Shown piece after piece: positions 1 through 11,747 of a stretch of 64,000 nucleotides of DNA. The notes beneath the pieces were generated by a model. It did not search any database, was not told the DNA's origin, and saw only the letters and a program-made list of their open reading frames with translations. The position numbers were made by a program, and so were the translations under genes. The DNA is from Rhineura floridana. Its lineage: Eukaryota; Chordata; Lepidosauria; Squamata; Rhineuridae. The stretch lies in the NCBI RefSeq assembly GCF_030035675.1, contig NC_084485.1, forward strand, positions 92,338,838 through 92,402,837. Direction: 5' to 3'. How positions within the stretch are numbered: the stretch's first letter is position 1; the number at the start of each line of letters is the position of its first letter.

Positions 1-1
1 C

Positions 2-505
2 CCTCAGGTGATACATGCCCTGGTCTCCTCTCGCTTAGACTACTGCAATGCGCTCTACGTGGGGTTACCCTTGAAAACGGTCCGGAAATTACAGCTGGTA
101 CAGAATGCGGCGGCACGCTTGATTATGCATAGCCGTCGCTGGGATCATATTACCCCAGTGTTATTAGATCTTCACTGGTTACCAGTTGTCTACCGGGCCC
201 AATTCAAGGTGTTGATGTTGACCTTTAAAACCCTGTACGGTTTCGGCCCAGTATATCTGAAGGAACGCCTCCAGAATCGCCGATTGTGCCGCCTGACGAG
301 ATCAGCCTCGCAAGACCTTCTCTCGGTCCCACCGGTGAGAACAGCTAGGCTGGTACGGACCAGAGAGAGGGCATTCTCTGTTGTGGCCCCCACCCTCTGG
401 AACTCCCTCCCTTTTGATCTCAGACATGCTCCCTCCCTGTCCAGCTATCGCCGAGCCTTGAAGACCTGGCTGTTCAGGCAGGCCTACAAGACTGGGACAG
501 ATTAA
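2..505 (+). mobile_element. L2/CR1-group LINE, C-terminal reverse transcriptase region
   Basis: An open frame runs from the window edge to a stop at 503-505. It reads [14 protein letters not shown], then [26 protein letters not shown] and a WNSLP block near the end. This order is typical of the region after the catalytic core in L2/CR1-group LINEs. The frame has no internal stop over 168 codons, so the copy is fairly young. The 5' part lies outside the window. CR1 and L2 share these motifs; the short A/T-rich tail favours L2. Confidence 0.85.
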
Positions 506-672
506 TTTTATGTTATAATTGAATTAACGGATGGTTTTTTAGCTTAAAATTTTATTATGTTGATATGTATATGTATTGCTTTTATTCTTGTTGTTCGTCG
601 CCTAGAGTGTCCCTAACCCGGACAGATAGGCGGCTGAAAAATAAAGTTTATTTTATTTATTTATTTATTTAC
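506..672 (+). mobile_element. 3' UTR and tail of the same L2-group LINE
   Basis: The stop codon is followed by about 120 bp of AT-rich sequence, a short GC-richer block (about 598-632) and a tail of TTTA repeats at about 648-670. Such tails are usual for L2-type LINEs of lizards. Confidence 0.7.
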
Positions 673-1381
673 TATGAAATACTCTTATTTTATTGTAATG
701 AAAGCTTTACAGATTTAGGTACTGTAGGTCTGGTTGCAAAATAGAAATGGACTTTAAAGGATGTGATATTATATATTAAATTTTACGTCCCTGCAACAGA
801 AGCACTAATTTGGGGAAGGGCACAGGATTCCTCCACACCTGTATCTTAACTGTACAAAAGTGATCAGTTGAAAAGAGCTCTAATACTGAGGTATTGAAGA
901 AAATGCATACTGTGTTTTTTCTGTTGGACTTCGGATTGGGCTCCATTTATCAGAGGAGGGTAAATGGTTGCTTGACCTTGGACGTAGATCAATTGAGTTG
1001 GTAAAAACTGATAATGGCAAGATAGCTTCTGTTCAAAGAACTCTCTGCAGTTCATAAACACTTATGCAATGGATGTTATTAAAGTGCAGCAGTACAGAGA
1101 GCCAGGTCTGCCTGTTCTTTAAATGCCACTAAGGTTGCAATCCTATGCAAAATTGACTAAGAGGTTAGTCCCATTTTGAAATCAGAGGATAGTGCTGTTA
1201 ATCTAGTAATGAAAAGGCATGAAGCTCATTCTGGTTACTGCGGCAGATGACATAATGGGCTAGGCTCAGAGTGTCTCTTCTGCCAGCTCCTTTTCTTCAC
1301 AAATGGGACTGAGATCCAACAGAGGCTCCCACTGGAGAAAGAGGCATGGCTAACTTTGCCAATTTCCCCCCTTCCCTCTGT
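673..1381. other. SCP2 intron, no clear feature
   Basis: AT-rich non-coding sequence with no exon-like open frame. A stretch at about 1133-1190 resembles the dispersed repeat that contains the words 'gcaatcctatgc' and 'agtcccatt', found again near 51.15 kb. Confidence 0.4.
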
Positions 1382-1723
1382 GGCTCCCCATACTTTTCTT
1401 TTCTTTTTTTTACAATAATTTTTATTCAAATTTTCATAAAACATACAAAACAAAATCATAAAACATTCAAAGACAAAAAACAAAACAAAACAAAAATGAT
1501 TAAACAAAAAAATAAAATGTTGACTTCCCATTTGTCGCAGATCAAATCAGTTATAGGTCTACAATATATAACAATCCTGTCTCTTAAATTATATTATAAA
1601 ATCACTTTCCTCCAGTAGTTATCTTAATTAATCATCAAATCTCATAAACATTACTTTATTCTTTCCACAAAAAGTCAAAGAGAGGTTTCAATTCTTTAAG
1701 AAATATATCTATCAATTTTTCTC

Positions 1724-1980
1724 CAAATAAACATGTCGATTAATCCATCTCGTTAATAATAATAATAATCTTATTGTCATAACCATAGTCCAAATAAACA
1801 TGTCGATTAATCCATCTCATCAAAATCTGTTAGGTCCAATAATTTCAATAGCCATTATTCCATTATCCATATTAATTCCATCTTCCATCTTCAATAGTCC
1901 TGTTAAGTCCAGTAATTTCAGTGTCCAATCTTCCATTATCAGTATTCCATAATAATCTTGCTGTCATAGCCATAGTCATA
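1724..1980 (-). repeat. Internal duplications in the 3' UTR of the HAL1-like element
   Basis: The word caaataaacatgtcgatta occurs at about 1723 and again at about 1790. A segment near 1755-1790 (aatcttattgtcataacc) also resembles the ORF end at about 1952-1977 (aatcttgctgtcatagcc). Both copies of the element share this, so the duplications predate their dispersal. Confidence 0.6.
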
Positions 1981-2562
1981 TAATAAGAGTCTGATGGGAA
2001 TTTCCTCTATCCCAAATATTTTCTTGCCATCAATTCTGAATAAGTTGCTGAAATATTGTTGTAAAGTCATATCTCTGTTCTTCTTTTTTACAAAATGCAC
2101 TGGCTCATCTCTTGAGAGTTTTTCCATTGTCACATGGCTGCAGTTAATTCCATAGATTTTCTCTATATCAAGCTCCATCACGTCATTCCAGTCCAGAAGA
2201 TTATCCAAGCCATTGATAACTTTATCTCTAATATCTTCATTAATTTCTTCAGAGATAACGTTAAATTCCAAACAGTAGATTTTATTTCTAATATCCATAA
2301 ACTCCAGATCTTTTTCCAATTCCACATTTGTTCCAATCTCCAGGGCTTGTATCTTCCCTTTATTTTTTCTTTTCTCATCTCTGATCTCATTCTCCTCTCT
2401 CACAGGATCCCCTATTTCTTTAAGCTCCTGCGTCATTTTGCTCAGTTCAATTTTCAGCTCCTTACTGCCCTGTCGCAGGGTTTGTTTCGTTATCTCAATC
2501 TCATCCATTATTTTCTGAAACATAATTACTTCCAGATTCTCAGCCACTTTCTTGATTGCCAT
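1939..2562 (-). CDS. L1-type ORF1 protein of HAL1-like element, copy 1
   Basis: The frame gives 207 residues from the ATG at 2562. An upstream in-frame run of 10 hydrophobic residues ([10 protein letters not shown]) looks like leader sequence, so the ATG before [10 protein letters not shown] is the likelier start. Residues about 10-80 are rich in E, K, L and I with heptad spacing, as in the ORF1 coiled coil. Residues about 85-200 resemble the L1 ORF1 RNA-binding part, with [14 protein letters not shown] and then [18 protein letters not shown]. Known L1 ORF1p is a trimeric RNA-binding chaperone. The frame is intact. It is shorter than the mammalian protein (about 340 residues), so it may be truncated at one end. 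The copies differ at one residue, MELDIEK here and MQLDIEK in copy 2. Confidence 0.75.
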   Translation of the reverse strand: MAIKKVAENLEVIMFQKIMDEIEITKQTLRQGSKELKIELSKMTQELKEIGDPVREENEIRDEKRKNKGKIQALEIGTNVELEKDLEFMDIRNKIYCLEFNVISEEINEDIRDKVINGLDNLLDWNDVMELDIEKIYGINCSHVTMEKLSRDEPVHFVKKKNRDMTLQQYFSNLFRIDGKKIFGIEEIPIRLLLYDYGYDSKIIMEY

Positions 2563-3365
2563 TTTTAAAACCACGAAAACAAAACAAAACAAAAATAAAG
2601 AAGAACCACTTCTTATTTCAGCAACAATTGGGTTAATATTCCAGGCTTGATGACATCACAGTATAAACAGAGCAGCCTGCCTTATCTCTCTATGTTCAAG
2701 AATACAAAACAAATTTAGTTCCCAGCATCAAAACAGTTAGTGGCGTCGTGAAGAAGCAGATTCGTCAAAATAAAATAGACCAAAAAGAGAATAGTCCCAG
2801 ACAATATAATGTTCCTCGGAACAGAAATCCCTCTTCTGTTTATATCTTTAGAATGCACTTCCAGGACAGCTTTTTGCAATAGAAACAGAGATAAGCTGTT
2901 AATTTCGTGAATAACAGAGAAGAGTTATAGCTCACCCAGAAGTTCTTTAAAGCTGATTCATTTGACAAATCTCTTTTTGCTGCAACAATTTAAACCAAGT
3001 AAAAAAAATAATAGAAAGAAGGGTGCTTGCCTGTTAGTCCGTTTTCTCTTTGAAGAAAAGATAAACGTATCGCATTAATCAGATAGAGCTTGTTCGGAAG
3101 TCCGTCCGGCATTGCTGGCTGGACCTTTTCTCATAAATTAATGAAATCCAGTCCTCCCAACAAAAACAGGCTTTTGAGGTTGATCTCTACGTTTCTCCCT
3201 GCCCGGGAGAAATTTCATCAGTCAAAAAAAAAATGTTCTGACTGATTTATATCTGGATAAGCTTCTTCTGAGGCGGGAGCCCGTCTCAAAAGCAGGCACA
3301 AGCGAAGTCACCCTTCCCGGAAGTCCGGCTCCCCATACTTTTCTGAGGGGTTCCCCACACTGTTC

Positions 3366-3465
3366 TGGAGCATAGGAACATAAGAAGTGACCTGCAAAGT
3401 CCTGCATCCTGTTTTCCACAGCAGCCAACCGGATCCTATGAGAAGCTCACAAGCAAGACATAAGG
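3366..3465 (-). mobile_element. CR1 LINE 3' fragment
   Basis: The words 'ggaacataagaag', 'cctgcatcctgtt' and 'cagccaaccggat' are the reverse complement of the CR1 3' end found in fuller form at 11748-11965 and 12187-12960. This is a short, worn copy. Confidence 0.65.
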
Positions 3466-3856
3466 GCTTTTCAGAGCAGTTTTCAGGGGACACAGCATGC
3501 TGCAAGGGAGAGGAGATAATCTGCTTTTTCTCCCTCCCCGCTTCCTTCAGCAAAAGCATCCCATGAGTGGCGTTTCTCACACGGGAGTTCTGGATCCAAG
3601 CCAAATGGCAATACTTAAGTCAGCTGAATATTACAACTTTGCTTCTGTAGCCATGAACCGGTAGTATTGGCAAGGCTATTTCAGAAATGTATGAAGGGAA
3701 GTGTGGCCTGTGCTTGCCCATGACTTCCTTGAAAGGCAGTGGAGGTAGTGAAAAAAACACCTCCTTTAAGGCTTCTTATTTAAGACTTCTCTGCCAGCAA
3801 GCAAAATTTCATTAAAACTGTCAAATTTTTGAAACTCTTTAAGTGGCACTCTAATG

Positions 3857-4461
3857 TAAGGATGGGGAACCTTTTTAGGCTGGCAGGCCAGAGCATTATC
3901 TCTCGCTATCCCTACAGGCCAATTTTAACAGGCGAATGGAGCAACCCACCTGTCAGTCAGCTATTGTTGTTGTGATGCCAGATGATTGACAGGTGGATTG
4001 TGTCACCCACCTGTCAAAGTCCCTTGTGCAGTGCTTCCCAAGCAACCGACAGCCAGCTGGTTGTCAGGCACTTGGGAAGCATGGCGCAAGGGGCCTTGCC
4101 AGCCCTCTGCTCAGCTCTTGGGAAGTTGCAAACATAGGGCTGGAAAGTGCTTTCCAGGGTGGCGAGTTCAAGCCTGCTTTCTTCAAGGATCAGTAGCACA
4201 AAGTGCTTTGCTTTGAAAAAGCAGAGGAAAAAAGTTCTATATCAGCAATGGTTTTAGCTGTGCTCCTGCCAACCATCAGCTGATGGCAAAAGAACAATTA
4301 GGAGCTCACTTGAAGCTCCCAATTCTCCCGTTGTAGCCTTGCCAGTACCTGCTTCGCACTTGACATCACGTATGATGTTGGTTGTGGGGCAGGTGGACGT
4401 GGTTTGAGGAATGGCCTTGAAGGCCAAATTTGGCCAGCAGGCTGGACGTTCCCCACCCCTC
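3857..4461. mobile_element. hAT-like non-autonomous DNA transposon
   Basis: A 605-bp element with terminal inverted repeats: taaggatggggaac on the left, and ttccccacccctc on the right, whose reverse complement is gaggggtggggaa. It is flanked by an exact 8-bp duplication, ctctaatg (3849-3856 and 4462-4469), the length made by hAT transposases. It has no transposase ORF. A related copy lies at about 17368-17875. Confidence 0.85.
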
Positions 4462-4556
4462 CTCTAATGCCAACTAACATTTTAGCCACTGACTTATGAA
4501 TCTTCTACCTTTGTAGAAATTGTTGTAGTTCAAAATATCTGAAGGGCACCAGGTTG

Positions 4557-4668
4557 GCCTGAGTGCAGCAGTGCTTTCTCTGCTTGTGGTTTACAACAAC
4601 TGGTATTTGGAGGCATACTGTCTCCGACAATGGAGTTAAAGTATAGCCATCATGCTTAAAAGGTCCTC
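4557..4668 (-). mobile_element. CR1 LINE 3' UTR fragment
   Basis: Matches the CR1 words 'cctgagtgcagcag', 'caactggtatttggaggcat' and 'actgtctc' seen at 11845-11910 and 12335-12365. It lacks the coding end. Confidence 0.65.
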
Positions 4669-4910
4669 TGGATCAGTTCTGACTCTTTTATAATGGAGGT
4701 TATCCTCTGTAACTTTTATTCTGTCTGTCACACATTTTTCCCCAGCCTCGATGCCTGAAAGGCACCAATAGGAAGAAAAATGTGCCCACATGCAGAGTAC
4801 ATGCTTAAGCAATTCTTGCTCTAGGTTCCTACCTAAAGCTAGAATGCTTTATCTTTTTCTTACCGGTTTGTTCCAAGTCACCTGTCTGTCTGTCTGTCTG
4901 CTACTTACAG

Positions 4911-4990
4911 ATAAGAAAGCTGACTGCACAATTACAATGGCTGATGCTGATTTGCTGGCTCTGATGACTGGCCAGATGAATCCACAGACA
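4911..4990 (+). CDS. SCP2: SCP2 penultimate coding exon
   Basis: Sterol carrier protein 2 binds sterols, fatty acids and fatty acyl-CoA in peroxisomes. The exon reads [20 protein letters not shown] then QMNPQT, the well-known lipid-binding SCP2 domain close to its C-terminus. It has a tract-plus-AG acceptor (ctacttacag) and a GTAAGT donor. It begins with the last two bases of a split codon and ends in phase 0. Earlier exons lie upstream of the window. Confidence 0.95.
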
Positions 4991-6123
4991 GTAAGTGAAA
5001 CCCAAAGGAAGTACTACTATCTTTCTAGTTTTATTGTTCATTTTATAGCAGGGAGCTAATGAGAACAACCTGTGTCCATTTCCCTCGCAACTTCTTTGGA
5101 CTGAGTGATAGTTGACTTAATTGACCACCTGTTCACATCAAATTTGTTAAAGATGGGCAACCACAGGCTACTTTCATTAAAGTACTTCTAAAGCATTTGG
5201 CAAAGTATTTAGCTGCCATTCGCTTTAAGTTCAGATGGGAATTTTCCTTTTTGGAAAGGCTCTTTATTAGTTGGCTTGATTTACGGCTTTTGTTTCTTCA
5301 ATGTGAGCAAACATAAAACTCTCCTTTGAGATCGCTAATCACTGTGGTTTAGTTCTGTGTGATTTTTGAGATACGTAAAGATCATATTTTATTTACAGTA
5401 TTTATGTCACCCAGTAAAAAAAGCCGTGGGCAGTCAACCTGGTGCCTTCCACATGTTGTTGGACTGCAACTCCTGTCATACCTGACTTTTGGCCATGCTG
5501 CCTTGGGCTGATGGGAACTGAAGTCCATCTGGAGGGCATCATGTTGGCTACCCCAGATGAAAGTTTACATTGTTCAAAATAGTCAAATTAGCAGTTTTTT
5601 TCCTTCATTGGCTGCGTTTTTCAATCATAGCAAGCAAGGGTTTGTTCTTGGGTTATCAATTCTGGGCTGTTTGGGAGAAGCAAACCAAAAGCACTGGTTT
5701 GTATGTCATAGTAAGCCACGGCCAGGGTTTGTTGCTCCTGGCTCAACAAAGGGAGGAGCAACAGAGGAGCAATTCAGCAATGTCTGATAGGATATCACTA
5801 GTTCACAGTAAGCCATTGTTTATGGCCCACTGTGATGTGCAAAAGGGGGCACTGTGGATCTCAAAGTCGTTTAATCATTGCAGTTTACAGACTATATGCA
5901 CTTCTTATAGAAGTATTTGATTTTTCTCTCTTTTATATAGATGTCTGTAGAAGGTGGTACATGCATTTAGAGAAAATAATCTAAAATTTAATATCTTGTG
6001 TGACAGTGTCTAAAATTTGGATTTGTTCTGGGAAGGAATGGTCTAAGGAGAAGACAGTTCACTTTGAAACAGCCAGAAGTATTAACCAAAAATATAGAAT
6101 TTAATTCTTTTTATTTCTTCTAG
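4991..6123 (+). other. SCP2 last intron
   Basis: An intron of 1133 bp between the two SCP2 exons. It holds a worn palindromic repeat (5431-5555) and, at about 5560-5830, a stretch with short homopolymer runs and no recognised family. No exon-like signal was seen. Confidence 0.8.
5431..5555. repeat. Palindromic MITE-like repeat (family Y), copy 1
   Basis: The arms read 'caacctggtgccttccacat...ttggactgcaactcc' and 'gggctgatgggaactgaagtcc...tggagggcatcatgttggct', and they pair as an imperfect hairpin. The same family occurs at about 26608, 30530, 34353, 35729, 35885, 38911, 43075 and 46547. It looks like a short foldback DNA transposon relic. Confidence 0.65.
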
Positions 6124-6219
6124 GCTTTTTTTCAAGGCAGATTGAAGATCTCTGGAAATATGGGCATGGCTATGAAGCTACAGACCTTACAGCTTCAGCC
6201 AGGCAAAGCTAAACTTTGA
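6124..6219 (+). CDS. SCP2: SCP2 last coding exon with peroxisomal signal AKL
   Basis: Reads [20 protein letters not shown], then [11 protein letters not shown] and a stop at 6217-6219. The last three residues, AKL, are the type 1 peroxisome targeting signal that ends SCP2 and SCPx in other vertebrates. The acceptor is tttcttctag. Together with the previous exon, 57 C-terminal residues are visible and all are intact. Nothing in these two exons suggests a pseudogene. Confidence 0.97.
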   Translation, partial: AFFQGRLKISGNMGMAMKLQTLQLQPGKAKL

Positions 6220-6412
6220 ACCACTGACTTCAAGATGCAGTTCAGACTTGAACAAGTTTCATTTAAAAAAAACTAGGCTGGAACTAAATGTTGGAAGTAG
6301 CATGGTACAGGTTTTCTGAATATGTGTGATCAGCTCTAGCTTTCCTGAAGCCTCTGTTCAATGGAGATTTTGGCACTGCCTTCCATAAATCAGTCTAGAC
6401 TATTGCAAAGCA

Positions 6413-6418
6413 AATAAA
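6413..6418 (+). promoter_or_regulatory. Poly(A) signal AATAAA, SCP2
   Basis: Canonical hexamer 194 bp after the stop, followed within 30 bp by a GT-rich stretch (ttagtggttggg). Confidence 0.7.
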
Positions 6419-6477
6419 ATATTAGTGGTTGGGATAGGTTAAGACATTTTATAATGGTTAACACCAGCATGATGTAT

Positions 6478-6483
6478 AATAAA
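6478..6483 (+). promoter_or_regulatory. Second poly(A) signal AATAAA, SCP2
   Basis: A second canonical hexamer 65 bp downstream; a possible alternative end. Confidence 0.55.
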
Positions 6484-6500
6484 CCCCTATTCTAGTCCAT

Positions 6501-6776
6501 CTAAACAAAATTGTTAAAAAAAATCTAAATAAGGGATCAATCTAATGGAATTCTTGTGAAATTTAAAAAGTAAGAAGAGCAGTGGGGAAAGAATATTACT
6601 TGTTTGGCAAAACAAAGTCTTCCATAATTTCATTTTTATCTTTAGGATATATTTCATAGCAGTTCAAAGAAATCTTCTTTTACTGTGACTGGAATCCAGA
6701 GAGCAATTTTAGGTAGCCCCAAGGGTTTGGAGATACCCCAGTGAGATCTTTTCCTTTCCCCCCCTTTCAGTAACAG

Positions 6777-6808
<32 letters not shown>

Positions 6809-9800
6809 CATACTGCTTTTGAAACTCCTCTTGGTTTCAAAGGTGGTGGTTTTGTATATGGTCTTGTGGGGGAATATTGATGAAACAAAAAGCTCCTATG
6901 GGTAAGCAGAACATGTTGTCTGTTTCTTTGGATCTTAGCCTTTATTGAATAGAATTTCTAAATTCACATATGGGGGATCTTTTATCTTACTGGAAATCAG
7001 ATGTTTTGCATTGATGGAAGTGAATTACATAGCATTAATTTTAATTAACAGCATATAATTATAGTGCTTTCCCTCTAACATGTGTTTATATGGGCAAAGG
7101 ATAACACTACTTAAGCACTTGATTGGTTTTAGTTATGCTATACAGAGTTCTGGAAACTGATGATACTTTAATAAATTCATATCTAAATATACTAATTTTT
7201 AAATCATTCCATTTGGCAGTAATGGGTTCTGGTCTGAAAGTTTTCATAATAAATTTAAATTGATTCTTCAGTTTTGGGTCTGGGGGTTTTTCAGTCACAT
7301 TTTATAGATTAGAGTCCATTGACATTGCATGGTTAATATCAAATGACATTGGCCTGCATACAACATATGGTACAACAGACTGTTGCTTTCCATACCAACA
7401 TGAAAAAGCTGTGGTGGTTTGTAGATTACGCAGACGTCTGCATTACACTTCATGGAGTGTCCTGTTCAAAACTGAAACTGCAGTGGGGTGCAGTGAAACA
7501 AGTTAATTTTTCATTCTGTTCTCCTCTAAACAGCGGCCAAGGGGCAGAAGTCAAATGTGTCTCTTAAATGTTATTCCACATTGAAATGCCTTTGGAATCC
7601 CAAAGCATTTCCACATTTTATACTTCAGTAATCCTCTTGCCAAAAACATTTCCCTGCTGCTGCTCTGACAGGTGTGGTGTGCGTATATACTGTATCCCCT
7701 TTCTTTTAATGCCTTTGTGTTGTGTAATCATAAGAATCTTGGAAAAAGAGAAATAAATTGTACTCAGTAGTAGACCATATATTATGGTAAATTGGAAACA
7801 GATGTGCATAAAGATCTTAAACTGAGTATGCAACACCCTATTTCAATAGGAAAATACCTTCCTTTGTATGTTAGAGAATGCCATGGACCCAGGAACCAGT
7901 TCTTTGGCATAGTTTTTGTTGTATCCTTAGGAACCCAACAGTCATGTTCCTTGTAAGGACACATGGAAATAAAGACTAGAAAATGATTGGGCTGCCTCCT
8001 GTGTAATTTAATGGAAACATGGCTGGTTTTGACACACAAAATCATATTATGATTCCGTATCTGTATAAAAGTATAAAGCAACAATAAGATCATGGCTTGG
8101 GATGCCATATTTTTTAACATATTAAAAAAGTAGTAGGATAGCCACTTTACTTAGGCTAAATTTGTCTACACATTTCAATCCAGGTAAATAATGATGGTAA
8201 TACCAGCTAAAGTCCAATTTGTGTGAAGTCATATTTTTATTTCTCTTTCTACCATGAAACAAGGCTTAAGTTTCAGAGATTCCAAGGCAAAATTGTAAGC
8301 CAGTGCCACTGAGTTATGGCTCTTCCCTCCCCCAAAGTGCAAAATAACAGTTGATAGAAATGTATCTTATAATTCAGTGCAACCTGCTGCTGCTGTAACT
8401 TTCAATAGTGCTTCAATGGAATTAAAATGTTCTTAGCATCAATATCCCATTTAAATTATGGTGAGTTGACTATATGGTTGTAATCAGCATAATTCTAGAT
8501 TCATTATTTTTAAAATTGTGCCCCACCTTTCAGCATAGCTGCTTCTAGGCAGCTAACAAAGTATTAAAACATGAATACCAATCAGCAGCTGATATGTTAG
8601 GAACTTCATCCCTGCAATTAAGAGTAATGAGTTCCTATTCACTTCAATAAATGGATATCTACCTTTTTCAAAAGAGGTTTTGACATTGACTGTTCTGAAC
8701 TGGGACTACTATGCTCATTTTCAAAATATAACTAGGTAAATACTGTCAGATTTGTAGGTTTACTGGAATACCTGCATTGAAACTCTCGTGATTCCCTCTG
8801 CCATTTTTTGTTGGCTGTCTCCGCATTATAGTAAACTAACCAGGCAAGGATGACCCATGTTCAGTTGGCTTACAAAACATGCATTTTCAATACAAAAAAG
8901 TTGGATTTTCCTCTAAATCTTTTTTAAAAATTATAATCAGGAATGCCCAATTTAAATTCAAACTATAAACCAAAAGGGATTTTCTTCCTACAGCAAACAT
9001 ACACATTATGAACTTGATTGATCAGGATGCAGATAGCGAATACTTGTTGGTGCTCTTTCATTAATCAGGTTTGAGAACTTAATGGCACATGTTGTAATCA
9101 TACTTCTTGGACCTTAATATGAACAAATGTTTAGGTTGTCAAAAGCTGCCCACGAGCAGAGCTCTAAGCAAAATAAATCACTCTTCTGCCTCAATGGTAC
9201 TAAGAGTCTTAAAAGCTTCCCCACACACCTTCATACTTAGTCTCTCACCACTTAATCGCTGTCACCAAAATATATAGCTGCCTTCATTGAAAAGTATTGT
9301 GTCTGAGTTGACATTGGATGATATGCATCTTTTGTGAGTGATGGGCCGTTTATTTCTGTCCCTGTAATTGACTTCTGTAGAGAAGTTGTCACTGATGGCA
9401 ATTTCCACTTGGATGACATAGGAGACGTAGTTTTGAATTTTTTAAAAATGGGTAGATATCATGTGTAGCTTGGCAGACATCTGCTTAAGCCATTTTCCAA
9501 AATGGCTGCCAGTGCTAACCATCCTTCTGCAGCACCTATAAGTCGGAATTGACTTGAAGGCAGTACATTTACATTACCACAAATGGCATTCAAGCAACTC
9601 TAGGAAAGAGGCCTTTATGAGATGACATTGTATTATGTATCACCCAATGATTCATTTGGGTGCAAGACACTGTTGAGTATGGTGTTCCCATTTAGAGAGG
9701 TTTTTTTATCCTGCTCTTCAGCCAAAAAAAGAGCAGCTTACAAATTCCAGTCTAAAAAGACACAACACAAAAGCCAACAATATAACAGTATTGAGAAGAA

Positions 9801-11740
9801 AGAACGTCTTCAGTAGAGAAAATACAAGGCACAACAACTCACTAAGGTAAGGAACAATGGGGCCAAAGTATTGTACAGCCAGATCCTGTGCATGTTTACT
9901 CAGAAGTAAATTGCACTGTTTTCAGTTGGTTTTGCAGCCTTAATAAATTTGCTGTAAAGTTATTGTGAAGCTAGCTTTCATGTCGCTGTCTTGAGTTTTC
10001 TGGAGAATATGAGAGCCTCTTTCTGTCTGACACCATTGCTGCTTTATATATCCAATATACGTAAATATTTTTGTTGAGAAGGAATTGCACCAAAAGCTGT
10101 GAGAGCTTACCAAACTAGTAAAAACAGATTCTTATAGACTGACATAGTAGTTTTTCCTTATCAGGCAAAGAGTTTTTTAAAAACCCAAAGATCCAGCGTG
10201 CTTTTCCTTTGGACATGTATTTCATCAATATTTGAGCGTAGTATGTTTTTAGTATGAGGCTGTTCTTTCTGACTGTGATAAAAGTGCCAACTTGGGTGTT
10301 AATACTACTCATTCATCAGGGATGAATAAGCTTTCCACATGTAGAAGACAAACACAAAACAAATTCCATGTTGTCTGGAATCAATTTATGTAATGCTTAA
10401 CAAACACAAACAGATGTGCCACTTGAGCAGGTGGCACTATGGCCCCACTTGGATCATTTAAGAGAAATCACTATAACTTGTGAAAAGGGGTAGCTTAAAT
10501 TGCTGGATACATTTGGTATTGATTGCCAAACTGACACCATCTGCTATAAGTATGTTTTAAAGATGGCCACTGCTAGTATACCAACGGTGGTAAAGGGCCC
10601 ATTTTCTTGGTCTCATCTAAATAAATGATTGTTTAGCTTGCCAAATACCCATCTGTCTTTTTCTTAATCTCTATGTGGTAGAGAAATATGCAAAATAACC
10701 CATTATTGCCCACTTCATGCATCATGGAAAAGACAAATCCTTGCTTGCCTGTCACATTTTTGCAACCCTGTAATGTGCCTTCTTTCCACACAAGTCTTAA
10801 ATCAGACAGTAAACATGTGCCCAGGAACTTGGCCAATTCCACACTAGTACTCTTCAGAACTCTTCTGCAGTCAGATGGAAGAGGGGTTTAATTATCAATT
10901 TGGTACCTAATGTACTTATTCCCCATCATTAACTGGCAAGATGTGTCATCATGGAAAAGGCACTTTGTTGTAATGGGCAAAAAACTTTGAACACTTTCTT
11001 GCTTTGAATTCTTTATACACCTGTACTTCAGTAGAACAATTAAAGGAATTTCTTTTTTAAAAATTTCTTAATACTATTAAGGCACGGTCTGTTAAAAAAT
11101 AGCAATATCAGGCGGACATGTAATAGTGGAGGTAGGAAGCAGACAGGTATGACCCTGTACATGATGTTCAAAATAAGGAAAGTAGAATCTCAGAATAATA
11201 TTTTTACCCTTTGAAGACCAGGACAGAACTTTCTGGAAGATAGTGAGATGCTTACAAGGAGCAGGGAAAGCAAGGCCAGCCCAAGACATTTTGCTGCCTG
11301 AGAAAAAATGGCAAATCCCCCCTCCCCCCCACTGCCCAAGTCAAAGTGCATAGCCAGCCTTGGGTGCTATTTTAAGGTAGTAAATGCCACATGCACCTCT
11401 CCCTGGAAGTGAACAAAACACAGTAAATTCAGTAATTCTGCTGCCCTCTAGTGCCACCCCAAATCAGTAGCTTGGGGGTAGACACCTCATTCTCCTTCAT
11501 GGTATAACTAGGCTGTGGAGGGGAGTCACCACTGTTGCCAGAAAATAAATAGCAGCTGGGAATTTCTCTGTTCTGGTAGCTTGTGTGTTCTCTCTGAGAT
11601 CTCAAATAGAAGTAATGCAAGAGAACTGGGATGACACTACCTCACAGATTGCTGCCCCACTCCACTCCCCCCAAACCCACTATGCTGCAGCTTCACAGAG
11701 CCTACTCAATCGCTTTGGCTCTTTTACTCTCTCATCCACC
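6501..11740. other. SCP2-PODN spacer, mostly unassigned
   Basis: AT-rich sequence with no convincing exon. It contains a CA microsatellite (6775-6811) and weak matches to L2-type tails on the minus strand at about 8515-8570 and 9697-9800. A stretch at about 9875-9945 resembles a common sauropsid short repeat. The untranslated first exon and promoter of PODN may lie here or in 13.7-18.3 kb, but I cannot place them. Confidence 0.6.
6775..6811. repeat. (CA)n microsatellite
   Basis: A nearly pure CA run with one early interruption. Confidence 0.95.
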
Positions 11741-11747
11741 AGATTCT

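Larger units (their letters stand above)
1400..3326 (-). mobile_element. L1-like ORF1-only (HAL1-like) element, copy 1
   Basis: A 1.93 kb element on the minus strand. Its 5' end is at 3326 and its A-rich 3' end at about 1400-1410. It is flanked by an 18-bp target-site duplication, ggctccccatacttttct, at 1382-1399 and 3327-3344. It has a 5' leader of about 760 bp, one ORF (2562-1939) that looks like L1 ORF1, and a 3' UTR of about 540 bp. No reverse transcriptase or endonuclease is present. A second copy at 20830-22755 ends at the same 5' point and differs at only three positions that I could see (1802, 1814, 2175). The shared 5' end means that both copies are full length. The layout matches mammalian HAL1 ('half-L1') elements. 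It lies antisense to SCP2. Confidence 0.88.
6220..6500 (+). other. SCP2: SCP2 3' UTR
   Basis: Non-coding sequence after the SCP2 stop, up to just past two AATAAA signals. The exact cleavage point cannot be read from sequence alone. Confidence 0.7.

Noticed and set aside
2134-2568. A 144-codon frame opposite the HAL1-like ORF1, repeated in copy 2
   Set aside because: It is the antisense shadow of the ORF1 frame; the minus-strand frame is the one with L1-type motifs.
4881-4900. (TCTG)n run before the SCP2 exon as a microsatellite of note
   Set aside because: Only five units; it simply serves as the pyrimidine-rich tract of the acceptor.
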